Below are positions 1 through 12,296 of a stretch of 64,000 nucleotides of DNA, piece by piece (position 1 is the stretch's first letter; each line of letters opens with the position of its first letter). The stretch lies in contig JAXBDG010000005.1 of NCBI GenBank assembly GCA_036320915.1, forward strand, positions 682,001 to 746,000, in the 5' to 3' direction. Below the pieces are notes generated by a model that did no database searches, had not been told where the DNA came from, and was given only the letters and a program-made list of their open reading frames with translations. This DNA is from Linnemannia elongata. Its lineage: Eukaryota; Mortierellomycota; Mortierellomycetes; Mortierellales; Mortierellaceae. The position numbers were made by a program, and so were the translations under genes.

Positions 1-400
1 GATGGGCAGTGGGTATTAAGCGTGTAAGTGTAATTGTGATGAGAAATAAGTCGAGTGATTGATGCGAGATGGGTCGTTGCACAAGGACAAGAAAGAGGAG
101 TTGTAAAAGTGATGGGCGTCAGTTGGACAGGTTCGACGCTCTTCTGGTCTTTTCCACTACTCCACTGAATCGATTCCAAGTGTTAGGCTAGATCCGTGCA
201 GCACCCGCATTAAGCAACGTACAGTGACGCTCTTTTGGGCCTATTTAAATTGCCTTTCGTTTGGCTGTGGAAAACCTGTTCAGCAGTGATGACCAACGGG
301 AGACGAGCATCTTCTTCATCTCCACCCCAACAGCCTTCTCTGTTTCTTTCTCCTCTTCCTTTCCTTCTCCTCCTTCACCTTACCTAATACACAATACACC
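1..400 (+). promoter_or_regulatory. 5' region of the SR protein gene
   Basis: No gene is seen here. The segment ends in a CT-rich leader (about 300-385) directly before the ATG at 401, as at several other genes in this window. A TATA-like stretch (tatttaaat) lies at about 242. Confidence 0.4.
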
Positions 401-2829
401 ATGTCAACCCGTGTGTACTTGGGCCGTCTCGCTAGAGATGCCTCCGACCGTGATGTCGAATCACTCTTCAAAAGCTACGGCAGACTCCGCGAGGTCACTC
501 TCAAGAACGGATTCGGCTTTGTCGAGTTCAGCGATCCCAGAGATGCCAAAGATGCCGTCTATGACTTCCACGGCAAGGAGTTCATGGGCGAGAGGTAGGT
601 GCCTTGCTTGTATCCTGGAGCAACTGGAGAGATAGAGGAGGATTCACTTGGACGATGCATAGGGGAGCCGCATACTGAATGCAAGATACATACTCGCTTC
701 CTCTACTTTACTTCATATTGCCTTCTGCTAACTCGTTTGCCTTGACTTCATATCAAAAATATAATCTATAGACTCGTTGTCGAGCTTGCCCGTGGCGACA
801 GAAGAGATCGCCGTGAAGATAGAGACGATCGCAGGTAATATATGCAAACAAACAGCATCAACCATCAGCATTTTGTCACCTACCCTCCCCATCCCTTTGC
901 AGCTCTGCAGAGAAAAATAGTACATTGGAAAAACAACTAAAAAAGGAGCATGCATGTTTGTTTTCTATCCTCCATTTGTCCTAATTATCCAATTGGACAT
1001 ACCGACTCATAATTGTCATTCCTTACCTCATGTTTATGTGAACAACATTAACTAGATTCCGCCCCCCAGAGAGAACCGAGCACCGCTTGATTGTCGAAAA
1101 TCTCGCTCATGGCGTGAGCTGGCAGGTACGAACTTAATCTATTCCTCAAGAACGGGGGTTGTCATTGAACGCCCCCTCCACCCCATTTTTTCGACGAACG
1201 GACGACGGACGGGACGGAAGGATTTCCCCTCCGCCACCCTTGGACGGTTTTTACCAGGATGACCCCCCATCCTTCCAGCCAATAGTGCCTACGCGGCCAT
1301 TTGTTGTTCACCAAGGGGATCCGTCCGATCTATCGCGTGCACATGCACACTAGGAAGGCGGCATATCTTAATTGATTTGTTTCCTCCAAGAGGACTTTTT
1401 CCAGCGCAGACTGGAATTCTTTCCCGCCTAAAATATGGGTCCTTGGATGGTCCTCTCTTCCCAGCCTGGCCATTTCACCGTGACTGCTGTAGCCTGTTGG
1501 GGGACCCAACTCTTTTCTACCCGGCCATAGTGCGGATGCTACGAGTTGGGACAAGACCTCTCGATTGGGCCATCCTACCACTTCTTCGAAGGCGTCAGCC
1601 GCCTTGGCGTTTCTTTCTATCTCGGGGCCATTTGTTTTTGCTGTTTTCGACGGATTCGCCCGGGTCGTGGTGACGAAGGTGCTCTCGCTCTCTGTCTCTT
1701 CAAGAGGATCGACAAGAGGATCGACAAGGGGTTTCTTCCGCCATTCCGCCATCCATGTGTTCTCGTTGTTGCGCTTTCGTTTTGTTGTGGTCCTCCCTCC
1801 TACGGCCCCCGCCTTCCTTCCTTTTTGGGATCGTCCTGTTGCTGCTGTTTCTTGTTCTGGTCCTCTGTGGTCGAGGACAACCGATGAACACGAGAGCTGC
1901 GATCTGTCTGTCTGTCTTGCCGCTCTATGGTCCCTAAACCTCCCTCCCTCCCTCCTCTCGTTCTCCTTCTCTTTATGACTGGTCTTTCCTCCGATTCTTC
2001 CGCCGCTCACAGGATATCAAGGACTTTATGCGCAAGGCCGGCGAGGTTACCTTTGCCGATATTAGCAAGGACAACGACAGCCAAGGGTAAGTTCTTACTT
2101 TCGTCTGATCAGCCTTTTATGTGCCAGTGACATGTTGAATTGAAACCTTTCAGTACTAACAACCTGCCGTGTTCATTTCATCATATGATAGTGTCGTTGA
2201 GTTCTCGTCTGCCGATGATGTTCAGAACGCTCTTAAGAGCTTGGATGGTGAAGAACTGAGAGGAAACGTCGTCACTCTCCGTGAGGTGAGTTCTTTCATC
2301 CATTGCTATCTGCCTGTGTATGTTCCCTATGGACGAGAATCCGAGTTACTAAGCGCTCTATATTCTCTTCAAACCAATGTAGTTCGATCCTGCTCGTGAC
2401 ACAGCTCCTCGCGATATGGGCCGTGGTGGTGGACGTGACAGAGATCGTGGCCGTGACTTTGGCCGCGATCGTCGTCGTTCGCGTTCGCGCAGCAGAGACC
2501 GCGGTGACAGATACCGCCGCGGCCGCTCGCGCACACCCAGCCGTGATCGCCGTGACAGATACCGTCGTCGTTCCCGCTCCCGTAGCGCTGGTCGTCGTGA
2601 TGATAGCAGAGAGCGTCGCGGAGGTGGCGGACGTCGTCGTTCCTCCCGCAGCCCTGCTCCCCGTAGCCCCGTGAGAGGCGACCGTTCTTCTCCCGCCCCC
2701 GCTGGTGGCGCTAGAGAGCATAGCCCTAGAGGTGACGATGCCGGTGCTGGCAGGGACCGTTCTCCTTCTCGTGAGCGCTCCCGCAGCCCTGAGCAGCGCG
2801 AGCGTTCTCGTAGCGCCAGCCGGGACTAA
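401..2829 (+). CDS. SR splicing factor with two RRMs (SRSF1 / Srp2 type)
   Basis: Exons 401-594, 772-834, 1056-1125, 2013-2086, 2192-2285 and 2383-2829 join in frame to 313 residues. RRM1 (about residues 4-70) carries RNP2-like VYLGRL and RNP1-like GFGFVEF. RRM2 (about 97-170) contains SWQDIKDFMRKAG, the signature of the pseudo-RRM of SRSF1-like proteins (SWQDLKD). The C-terminal 140 residues are RS/RD/RG repeats. The family binds exonic enhancers, recruits U1 and U2AF, and works in the nucleus under SR-kinase control. The 887-nt intron 3 (1126-2012) is far longer than its neighbours (about 100-220 nt) and splits the SWQ|DIKD motif. Retaining it gives a stop four codons in, so regulated splicing is plausible. 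The family is clear; the orthologue within the SR class is less so. Confidence 0.93.
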
Positions 2830-3034
2830 TTATGGATGCGATTAAGAGGTATGAAGGACTAGCGTTGAATAACTTGCATACAATAGCATTTTAAGGATTC
2901 TTTAAGGTGTGTCAAAGTAGCAACACATACTTTTTTCAGCATTCGCAAAGAAAACATGGTACAAAATAAATAATAGTCAATGAGTACACTTTGATCCGCA
3001 TGATTGTTTGTGAACGGTGAGTGAGTTCTTTTCT

Positions 3035-3956
3035 TTATTGGACATTCTTCATGGCAATGGCTCCAATGATCCAGTTCAAGATCTCCTTGTCCTCTGTCAC
3101 CTTAGGATCGATCTTGTAATACTATTTTCGCGATGTTCAAAAAGGAAGTTGTTGGGTCAATATCACCTCAGCTTTGGTTTCCTGTAGGCCCTAACTCTTC
3201 TTTATCCTAAAGCACCTCTGAAAGGTATTTCCTTGTTCCAAGCGTTCGTTCTTACCTGCCGGAGCTTGGTCATATCCTTTTCCTGATCTAACTTTGAAAA
3301 CGAGACGAGGTTTCCATCAACTGTCCGGGACATCTCCTCCATGATCTCGTCCGGGTTGCCTCCAATCTTGACAGCGATCAATGATGTTGTATCCTCGGTG
3401 ATCCCGAACCGCTTCAGTGACTCTGCAATCTAAGTGACCAAGTGCGAAAACAAAAATGAGTGAATGTAGTAGGTCAGCGCCGATTTTGATATGCGTCGGG
3501 TTTCATGCGCATCGCATATGTGTCATCAGTATAGGTATTGAGGAGGGGTCGACATACGTTCTTGGACGGTGAGAGGTTGTAAATGATTTCGGAGCTGATG
3601 GTCTGGGTGGCGAGTTTCCCAGTCTCGTTATCGTGGGCGGCCTTTGTAGCTGCCAGGAGCAGCTGGAAGACATCCATGATCTAACCATGACGGCATAATG
3701 ATACCAAACAGTTAGGGATCCGTGATTCGGGATATAACTTGACGCCTGTTCAGCATAGTAAAATCCTGTCATATAGCGGAAAAAAGATCGATTGTGGAAT
3801 CCTCTTTACAAGGTTGGACTCGACGATGGCAAAGGTGAGGGACTTGTCCTGGTTCTGGAGCTTCTCCTTGAGATCAGGCGCGTTCTTGACTGCTGTGAAG
3901 CAGGCCATATGGATATCGCCTGCGGTAGGCAGCGAGTCGATAGGGAAGGATTCCAT
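3035..3956 (-). CDS. CGI121: EKC/KEOPS complex subunit Cgi121 (TPRKB-like)
   Basis: Exons 3956-3810, 3680-3558, 3429-3256 and 3121-3035 join to 176 residues, the usual length for Cgi121/TPRKB. Recognised stretches are LTFAIVESNLIMDVFQLL, SEIIYNLSPSKN and a C-terminal LNWIIGAIAMKNVQ. Cgi121 binds Bud32 in the KEOPS complex, which makes the universal tRNA t6A modification and affects telomeres. The exon 1/2 junction falls inside the conserved SNL|IMDVF segment, which supports the model. The gene converges on the SR gene (205 bp between stops) and is divergent from RNase H1, with about 300 bp between starts. Confidence 0.9.
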
Positions 3957-4259
3957 TTCTTGTGTACTAGGTCGCTTTGCTTTCTGTTATCGGGTTCTTT
4001 GCGTTTTTGCGTCCTTGGTGTCCTGACTTTTGTTGGAGGCTGATGTGTCCAGAGGCGGGTGATGGTAGACGAGTTTGTAAGGATGAATGCAAAAAGAAAG
4101 AAAGGAAGAAAATAATAAAGTGTTGAGTTTCTTCTCGTTCAAATAGAGATCGTTCAAATTTCGTGTGGCTTTTCCCTTCTAAACTTCTGCCTCAATTCAG
4201 GAGGGGTGAGCATAAAACTTCAGTGTTCCTCTTTTCGTCGTCTGGTTCTCCTTTTGTTC

Positions 4260-5634
4260 ATGCACAAGTCCATTCTCCTCTTCATGCCACGAGCTGCTAC
4301 AAAGACATTCACCAAGGGCACACACGCCTCACGCGGAACCACACAGGCATTCTATGCCGTCCACATCGGAAAGACCAAGGGCATTTACTTCACATGGTAA
4401 CCCCACAACAACAACGACACAGCGAAACAAGGCGTAGCGCTTCTAGAGCCTATTGACTCGTCGAGGAAGCAAACTAAATGAACAATATCTAACCTCTTCT
4501 TCCTGGTAACCTCAATTCACAATAGGCCAGAGTGCGAGAAGCAGGTCAAAGGAGTGATTGGCGCAAAGTTCAAAAAGTTCCCCACCCTCCCAGAAGCAGA
4601 GGAATTTGTCAAGAACGGACCTAAAGTCTACACCAAACCACCACCGAAATCCGCCACTTCTACCTCGAAAACAACCACAACCGCATCCACAACAACTACT
4701 ACCACAACCACAGCATCATTGTCATCATCGTCAGCAGCAACAGGCGGCGCGTCGGGAACAAAGGCAAGCTTCACTCGGATCAATGGAATTACGGTGCCTT
4801 CAGGATCAGATACTCTTGTGATTTACACGGATGGAAGTGCTCGCGGAAATGGCAAGGCTGGATCCCAGGCTGGATTGGGCGTCTTTTTTGGAGTGAACGA
4901 TCCTCGTAACCTGAGTGAGAGACTTCAGGGTGAGCAGACCAACCAGCGGGCTGAGATCATGGTAAGTGGACATGCTCTTGATGTGCAGCAATTGAAAAAT
5001 GATTGTTCAAATAATAGTAGAGTGTGATAGAACGTGTTCTAACATCTGCTTTTTTTTATTTGTGTGTTGATGATAGGCCGTTTACCGCGCACTGCAAGTA
5101 TGCGGAAGTGACACGATACCGGTCGAGATCCGGTCGGACAGCCAGTACACCATCAACAGTACGTCTTTTCTCTTTCGTTCTTTGTTGCCGCATTCTTTCC
5201 TATTTTTGATCTTTTCAAACACAACCTTGTCCACATGACAAGGCATTCTAATTGTTTCGCTTTCTCTCTCTTTCCTGTTTTTTTTAAGTTGTGACACAAT
5301 GGGGCCAGAACTGGATGAGGAACGGCTGGAAGAGAAGCGATGGCGGAAATGTGTTGCATCGCGATATCATCGAGCCACTTCTGATGATGATCAAGAACCG
5401 GCCAGGCCCCATCAAGTGGGTACGTACTTTGCTATTCTTTACGTGCTGTTGATGTTGTTACCAGTTCTTAATTGCCAGCAAAGCATCTCATGATAACACA
5501 AAGTACGAACCAAAACTTTAATTTACTTTTTTTTTTATGGACAATAGACTCATGTCAGAGCGCACATTGGAACCTTTGGAAACGAGATGGCGGACAAGCT
5601 TGCGAATGCAGGGGCTATCCTGCCCCTCCCATAA
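4260..5634 (+). CDS. RNH1: Ribonuclease H1 with viroplasmin-like hybrid-binding domain
   Basis: Exons run from 4260 or 4284 to 4396, then 4526-4961, 5077-5158, 5289-5419 and 5548-5634. From the second ATG (4284) the product is 282 residues; the first adds eight (MHKSILLF). An N-terminal caulimovirus-viroplasmin-like hybrid-binding domain (about 20-65: FYAVHIGKTKGIYFTW, then FPTLPEAEEF) is followed by a Thr/Ser linker (75-120) and an RNase H fold (128-282). The four catalytic acids are visible: D140 in YTDGSARGNG, E181 in NQRAE, D204 in SDSQY and D270 in NEMADKLA. The enzyme degrades RNA in RNA-DNA hybrids. The two in-frame ATGs recall nuclear and mitochondrial forms in animals, but the extension is too short to call a presequence. 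Confidence 0.93.
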
Positions 5635-8631
5635 GTTCCTAGCAATAACAAGAAACAATAACACCGCCCGAGGTTTTTTTTGCACATGTCAATCTCTATA
5701 GTCTTTTATTACACCTGACTGCCGTAAAATAAAGCAAAACAAAAAAAATCCCCCACTATGATGATTTTGGTGCGTTTTCTGAGGTATTGAAATAAAACTT
5801 GAAATCTCCGGGCACAAGGTGATTAGGACAGTAGACCGTTGAGAGATGAGGAGAGTGGGGGGAGAGAGTGAGTGATGAGGAAGATATGACATATTGTTTC
5901 TTCCCGCCCCCCGCCCCCCCCCCCCCCTCCTCCTCCTCCTCCCCTTCTCTCCTCCTCGCCGAGGCAAGACCTCCTCCTGTGCTTGGTGATAATGGAATTT
6001 GGAATCATAGCAAACCTTGTTCCCCTTGTTCTGACTTTCCAGTCGCACTTCGACAAGAGTCTTGGAAAATAGAGACAACAACCAATTGTCGGGGGGTTGG
6101 ATGTTGGATACTTTTTCGTTATCATGTTTTGCAGAGGTTGACAGAAAAGAGCTGCCATCTGAAGGGAAGAATTCGAAGGGGAGCAAAAAGGGGAGGTAGA
6201 GTAGGTGGGGAAGGGAGGGTTCAGTAGACGATAAGTAAGGGAACATAAGACCTTTGAGATACTGCCTACTTCTCCGCTTTATGTCTTGTCTGACCGCCGA
6301 TGAATAGATTCGCAACGATCCTAATAATGAAGGTCCGTGTGATAGAGCCCATCTTCCGTCTGCTCTGTTAGGTCCTTGATTGTCCTTGATTGTCTGCTTT
6401 ATTGGCTTTTGTGTAGTTTTGCTCAAGGTATTTTGTCGTTGAACTGGCAGGAAAAGATAAAAACTTTCCTGATGGTCGATGTGGCCCAATTCCTTCGTCT
6501 TTCACAGAATGGACAGGAGGCGAAGGGCGAAGGGGTAGAAGGAAATACAAGAACAGGAAGAAGAAAAAAAAACAAGGGGAAGGAAGGGTCAACAAAGCGA
6601 AAATGGAAAAAGGGCGGGCGGACAGTTGCAACTTTCGTTGAGATGGTCCTGGATGAAGGCAACATACATACAAACACAAAGACAGGGAGGGGCATAGACA
6701 AAGAAGAACCTTCACTTCTTTAAAACCACAGTAGAAGAAACTAAGGAGGGAACTAGGAGGGGAAGGAGAGCCGCAAACCCTTACGATCCTTCTTTTCAGT
6801 TTGTCCTGATCGGCTCTTGTCTTCCTCTATCCCTTGTGTGTCATGCTGGTGAATGGGTACAAGCAAGCATAATGTGTCCTTGTCATTCCCCAATGGGGCG
6901 CGTGTTGAATACATACTGCACAATGGTTGGCATGTTTCTACTACGGAGGATTATCATGTCTTTACCCCTTTGACCCACTCCTGCAGCCTTCCTTTCACAA
7001 TCAATGCCTTGTCTGTCCTTCTTTTTCACCTTCAATGTTCTAGAAAAAACGCGTCAAAGGAAGGGCGAATCGCCTGCATGTTATAATGGGCCGCGCAATA
7101 GCTCAATGGCCCTCATGGGTATGACTTGGAGAAAAAGATAGGAGTTGCCAGAGGGGGGATGATCTTCATGGGTTCTTATTCCAAATGCCATGGTTTTCAT
7201 CGAAAGGAGAAAGTAGGGTAGCGTGATGTTCTGCTGCTTTGCTCATACACCTCACCCCCCCCCTGTTTCTCAACAGCAATCCAGCAACAGGAAAGCGATC
7301 GCTCATCCCTAAAAATACTTTTTTTCTTTTTCACGTAGCGTAGTAGTAATGCGGAAGAGTAGTAGTGTGAGGCATGGGAATGGATAGCAGGTGGTAGATC
7401 CAAAGAAAATTGCCATGATTTCGTAAAGAGTAGCAGAGAAGTAAGCAGAAAAGGCATTGGGCGGATGACACTATAGGAGAGAAGAGACACGGGAACAACG
7501 AGAGGGCTAGAGGGTAATACCGATAGAACATAACATCGGACATGGTTGTTTTGTTTTGCGCTTTATGTGAAAAACTGTCTGGAATTGCTGTCTGGAATCT
7601 CTGTATACGCGAACAATAGAAAAACAAGTGATAGAGCCACCAAAGGGGGAAGAGAGAACAGGCGTGAGCATTGCTTGAGGATTCAAACTCAAGGCAAAGA
7701 AACATGTATGCATGGATGAATGTAGATGTGAAAGTCCAAAACGTGAATGGAGGAAGTGTGCAGTGAGGACAAAAAGAGGACGAGATCGAAGGTGATTGAT
7801 ACTTGAGCCCATTGGAATTCGACTGTGGGTGAGTGTAGCCATGATGGATAAGCCCATATTCTTGTCCCCTCTCTCGTTCTCCTTTTCCTTTCCCAATGGT
7901 CCCCTCCCCTCCCCAGTGTATGTGTGTGTGTGATATGACATGGTTTTCTACAACTTGTCTCGATGCTGAAACCCCCAATGGAAATTTTTTTCAGCAATTC
8001 AAAGTAAAAAAAGATGAGGGTGGATGGATGATGGATGCCAACTCATCCTGAATACAAAGTGCAAGTGAGAGTAGCACACACCCTCGCCCCTCGACACAGA
8101 CACCCTTCATTTTTCTTTCTTATCCTCTTGTCCTCGCTCTCCTTCCCCCCCTCCTTCCATCCGTCCGCACTTTTTAACCATTTTACCATTGTACCGTGTC
8201 ACTCTCCTTCTTGTTCTCATTTGTTACAAGCACACCTTCTGACCCACTATTTGCCTGTCAGTTGTGATATGTCGTTGTATTTCTCCTTTTGTCGTTTGAT
8301 TTGATGTGATCACGATCCTCTCTCTTTTTTTCTTTTTTTTTTCACCTCTCTCTTCACTCTCCCCTCTTCCGTTGTCTCGTCAGTCAGCCTGTCTGTCAGT
8401 CTGTGTTCATTCTCCACACACCTCTCTTCTCTCTTCTCTCATTCTCACACTTTCATTCAAACACTGCCTCAACACTCATAAAAACAACGAAAACACGACT
8501 TAGCCCTTCATTCGTTCTTTCTCGTTGTTACTTTTCACACTCCGTCCTTTCTTACGTTTCTTTACCTTCAAACCCTCCAAAGTATAATTCATTCCCTTGC
8601 AAAACACACATTCCTCCCTGTCATTCCCACC
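5635..8631. other. 3-kb intergenic / upstream region, no gene seen
   Basis: No reading frame here resembles a protein. There is a C-rich run followed by (CTC)n at about 5907-5945, and purine-rich stretches lie around 6480-6770. From about 8090 to 8630 the sequence becomes strongly CT/CA-rich, like a long 5' leader of the gene starting at 8632. The length of this upstream region suggests a long transcript leader or heavy regulation of that gene (inference). Confidence 0.4.
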
Positions 8632-11163
8632 ATGCCCATCCCATTCACGGCTCCACATAGCATAATCGCTTCCTCTCCTCCTAATGGCACAACCGTTTCA
8701 ACCAGCACCAGCCACAACAACGGCGAAAATAATAATAATACCAACAATACTATCAACAATAGCACTCATAGCAGCGGCAATAGTCCGACAGTCGGTCGTC
8801 TTGGTCTGACCACCCATGGTCGGATCCAGACGCAGTCCCTCGATAGTCGTCGCTGGAACCGATTCCAACGACGATCCCCGCTAGATAGCCATCCCGCTGT
8901 CCACCATTCCCACCACCACCACCACCACACCCACCTCAGCCACAACCACCACTCACCCCGGACACGCTACTTTGCTTCCTTTGCACCGATCACCCAGCTA
9001 CAATCATCAAATCGTCCTTCTCGTGTCCTTCTCTCCCCCCCTTTCGCTCACGCCTCGTCTTCGTCTTCTACTTCTACTTCTACTTCCTCTTCTTCTTCTT
9101 CCTCTTCTTCCTCCTCTTCTTCTTCCTCTTCTTCTTCTTCTTCTTCCAGTCAACAACAACCCTCACTCGACTCCCTTCACTCTCAACAACAATTCAGTAC
9201 CTCCTCTCCTTTACACGTCCGTGATCACGGTCTTGACGTTAGTCAACAACAGCATCATCAACAAACACTCATGCCACAAAGACAAGGTCAACAGCAGCAT
9301 TCGAGTCAAGGAGACACAACTACTCCCTTTATGCCCTCTTCTTCTTCTTCTCTGCCCCCTAATGCACACCCAACAGCTGTCTCAAACCTTTTTCCAGAGC
9401 AAAGCCTTTACCCCTCTGCACCTCTCCCTACTCCTTTCCTTCCCATGGAAAGCTCAATGCCCTCGGAGAGTTTCAACTCTTTCCTCGCTACAGGTGCATC
9501 CGCGACTGCGTCCTTGTCTGCAAGCTTCAATCAAAACGACAGCGCTTCTCTTCGCAGATCAGATTCAAGGGCTCGAGCGTTGCATCCTGCACTGTCGTCG
9601 ACCCCCATGCAGCGATCCCTGACAAACAACCCAGCAATGGCACCCTCCTACTCGAGTATTCATGCTGCCTCCATGGATCCGTCTTCTGTTTCAGTCTCTG
9701 TCTCTGTCTCCGCATCCTTACCTACACCAGCCGCATCTTCCTCAGGCGTTCGATCCGATAATAACAATAACAACAACCGCAACAACGGAGACAACAACGA
9801 CATCAACAACAGCGTGGCAACAAGCTTCAGAACTAATACCGGGAGCAACTCGTCTGGCGGGATCGTGACTGGAAGCTCGTCCAACTTTAATTCCAGCGAT
9901 CCGGATGAGAGCCGCCACCAATATCAGCTTGCGCGACCAACAACAACGACGTTGCCTTCTTCCTCCTCTTCCGTAAACAACCACGACAGCAACAGTAACA
10001 CAAGTCAGTCGGCACGGTCAGAGGTCGACGACAGAATCCATTTCCGACTCTTGGACGGTATCTACTTTTCAGCACCCCCTCGTCCTCTTCGCCATGACGA
10101 CGATCTTGGCATGGACTCACCACCTCAACCCCAAAGCAGATCGGACCTACAGTATATCGATATCCAAGATACCAACCTTTCAGATCAAGAGGACGAATAC
10201 ATGCACGACAACAACGCGATGGAAGATCTGGACTTTGGAGAATCACGACAGCGCCACTCTATGTATGATGGCGAAGGAGATGAGTTTGCCTCTGTCACGT
10301 TCCGCCGTCGGTCCAGCCACCCAGAACTGATTGAGGAAGAGGAAGAAAACGAGGAACCTCGTCAGCCCAACAGTCGTCATCGCAACATCCTCCAGGACGC
10401 AGATGATGGTGATGACGATGAGGACGATGGTATCGATGAAGTTATGGAGGGCCACCGCCACTCTGCTGCTTTGGTTCGCTCACCCTCGTCCTCTTTACCG
10501 TCGCATCTTGAGCGTCCTCAGCATGCACAGCTTTCGCCCCGTTCGGCAGCCGCGCTGACCAGCATGTTCACAATGGGACGCTCGTCTTGGCCACAGCCTA
10601 TGATAAGCTCGTCAATTACGTCCGACCTGATCGCCATATCCCAGCATGATGCTCGGAGTGAATACGACAACAACCCTTACTATCGCCGACCTGGAACCTC
10701 TCTCCACGGACTGACGGATCACGGCAGACAAATGGATACTTCGAGCACTTCTCATTCCCGTCGGACTTCGATGCCGAACCACCCAATGTGGCTGTCCTCT
10801 TCTTCGGTTCCAGGCAACACGTTTATACCTCGATCAATTCCGATTCAGCACAATGCAGTTGACCACTCGACGAGCAGCTCTCATCACCAGTATGGACGGA
10901 GACCTTCGACCGATACTCGGGGTTGTGGTGAGGTTAACTTTGCTCCTAGCTTGGAGGCGCGAGGAGATGTCTGGCCTTTGAAGTTTGACATGTACTATGC
11001 AGATGGTGGCGAGTTCAACGCAGCACACTCTGTCGAAAATGTCCTCAAGAACGATTCTTCCGTTTATTGGTATGTTCACCTTATGCTACGAACCTGTCTT
11101 GGTTTCTGCAGAGCACATTTGAGATTTTTAAAAAATCAGAGCTTGGCCAACATTGACAATGTT

Positions 11164-11195
<32 letters not shown>

Positions 11196-11915
11196 CGGTT
11201 GGTCACATATCAGCTCAAGGCGGTCCACCAATATCAACATTTGCTTGAAGCTGTCGGAACCCCACCAGACGTTTGTCCTTACTCAGTTCAAGGCCAAAGC
11301 TCCAACTACAGGATTCACAGCACCTTGCAAGGAAGGACTTATATTTATCAGTCATGAGCCCATTCAGCTGGAAAAGACCTCGTTCTTTGACAACATGACT
11401 CGACAGACGTACGATAATTACATGACCACGGTGCAGCACCACTCGGGTTTCAGTCAGATGTATCAGAGCCATGGCTCCGACGCTGATGCTTTGATCCCTG
11501 CAGCATTCTTCCAGCTCGGTGGTCCAGACGAGACCTGCACCGTCGACTTTTCTCCTAATAGGTAGGCATCGTTCATATTTGTTTAAAGCCCTATATCTTA
11601 AGCGATGAGCATGAAAAGGGAATAGCTCTTCAACAATCCACTCTCTTTCACTTTTAGATCTGGACGATATGTGCTTATCAAACTCTTGAGATCGAGATGC
11701 ACCAACTCCTTGCAGCGACCGGAGAACATTGACCTCCAGTACCTCGGCCTGTTCGGTAATTGATTCCCACGGCTGCTCTTTTTTTTGGTGCACGGACATT
11801 TTGTGTTAGGGAGTAATGTGGGTAAGTTACAAGGGACTAACATGTCTTCACCCTTACCTTTTCCTTTGTAGGCTTCACGGGTGCGCGTTCTTTCGCGTCG
11901 GGTGGGCTCCTCTAA
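8632..11915 (+). CDS. Large low-complexity protein with conserved C-terminal beta-sandwich-like domain
   Basis: Exons 8632-11069, 11214-11561, 11658-11755 and 11872-11915 give 975 residues. Residues 1 to about 760 are disordered: Asn/Thr runs, a His run, a polySer run near 143-175 and acidic patches. Residues from about 775 on are compact and look conserved: GDVWPLKFDMYYADGGEFNA, YCSRRSTNINICL, TFVLTQFKAKAPTTGFTAP, GLIFISH, SGRYVLIKLLRSR, ENIDLQYLGLFGFTGARSF. This resembles the C-terminal domain of a group of fungal F-box-associated proteins with a DOC/galactose-binding-like fold, but no F-box is visible. Intron 1 (11070-11213) contains 31 consecutive T. Splicing there restores YC|SRRSTN, which supports the model. 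Function is unknown. Confidence 0.8.
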
Positions 11916-12296
11916 ACGCCTCTTGTTTACTGCTTTTCGCCACCTCTCATTCATCCTTCCTCCATATTTCTTGGTCAGTGTTTGCATTTCTTAGCATATT
12001 TCCTTTTCCTTATTTTATGCATATTGTTTTTCTACCAGTAAACCTCCCATGTACATCTATCGCAACAATCAGCTGGCCTCGATTCTATTGTTTGTGCGCT
12101 TTCTTTTTCAACTCTCGTCTCCTTGACTGCATTGGTTCCTTCACTATGATGTCCAAAGACCCTTGTAAAGATGATCTTGCGCACGGTGGTCCTGTTGTCA
12201 TGTGCGTGTGATGTTGTTTTTATTCCAATGAAAGATGATGATGAAAACTGTTGTGGTTATTGTTGATGCTGTTGTGTTGTTATGTTTATAGGTCCA
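11916..12296. other. Convergent intergenic region
   Basis: About 380 bp between the stops of two convergent genes. It is T-rich and should hold both 3' ends. Nothing else is seen. Confidence 0.4.
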
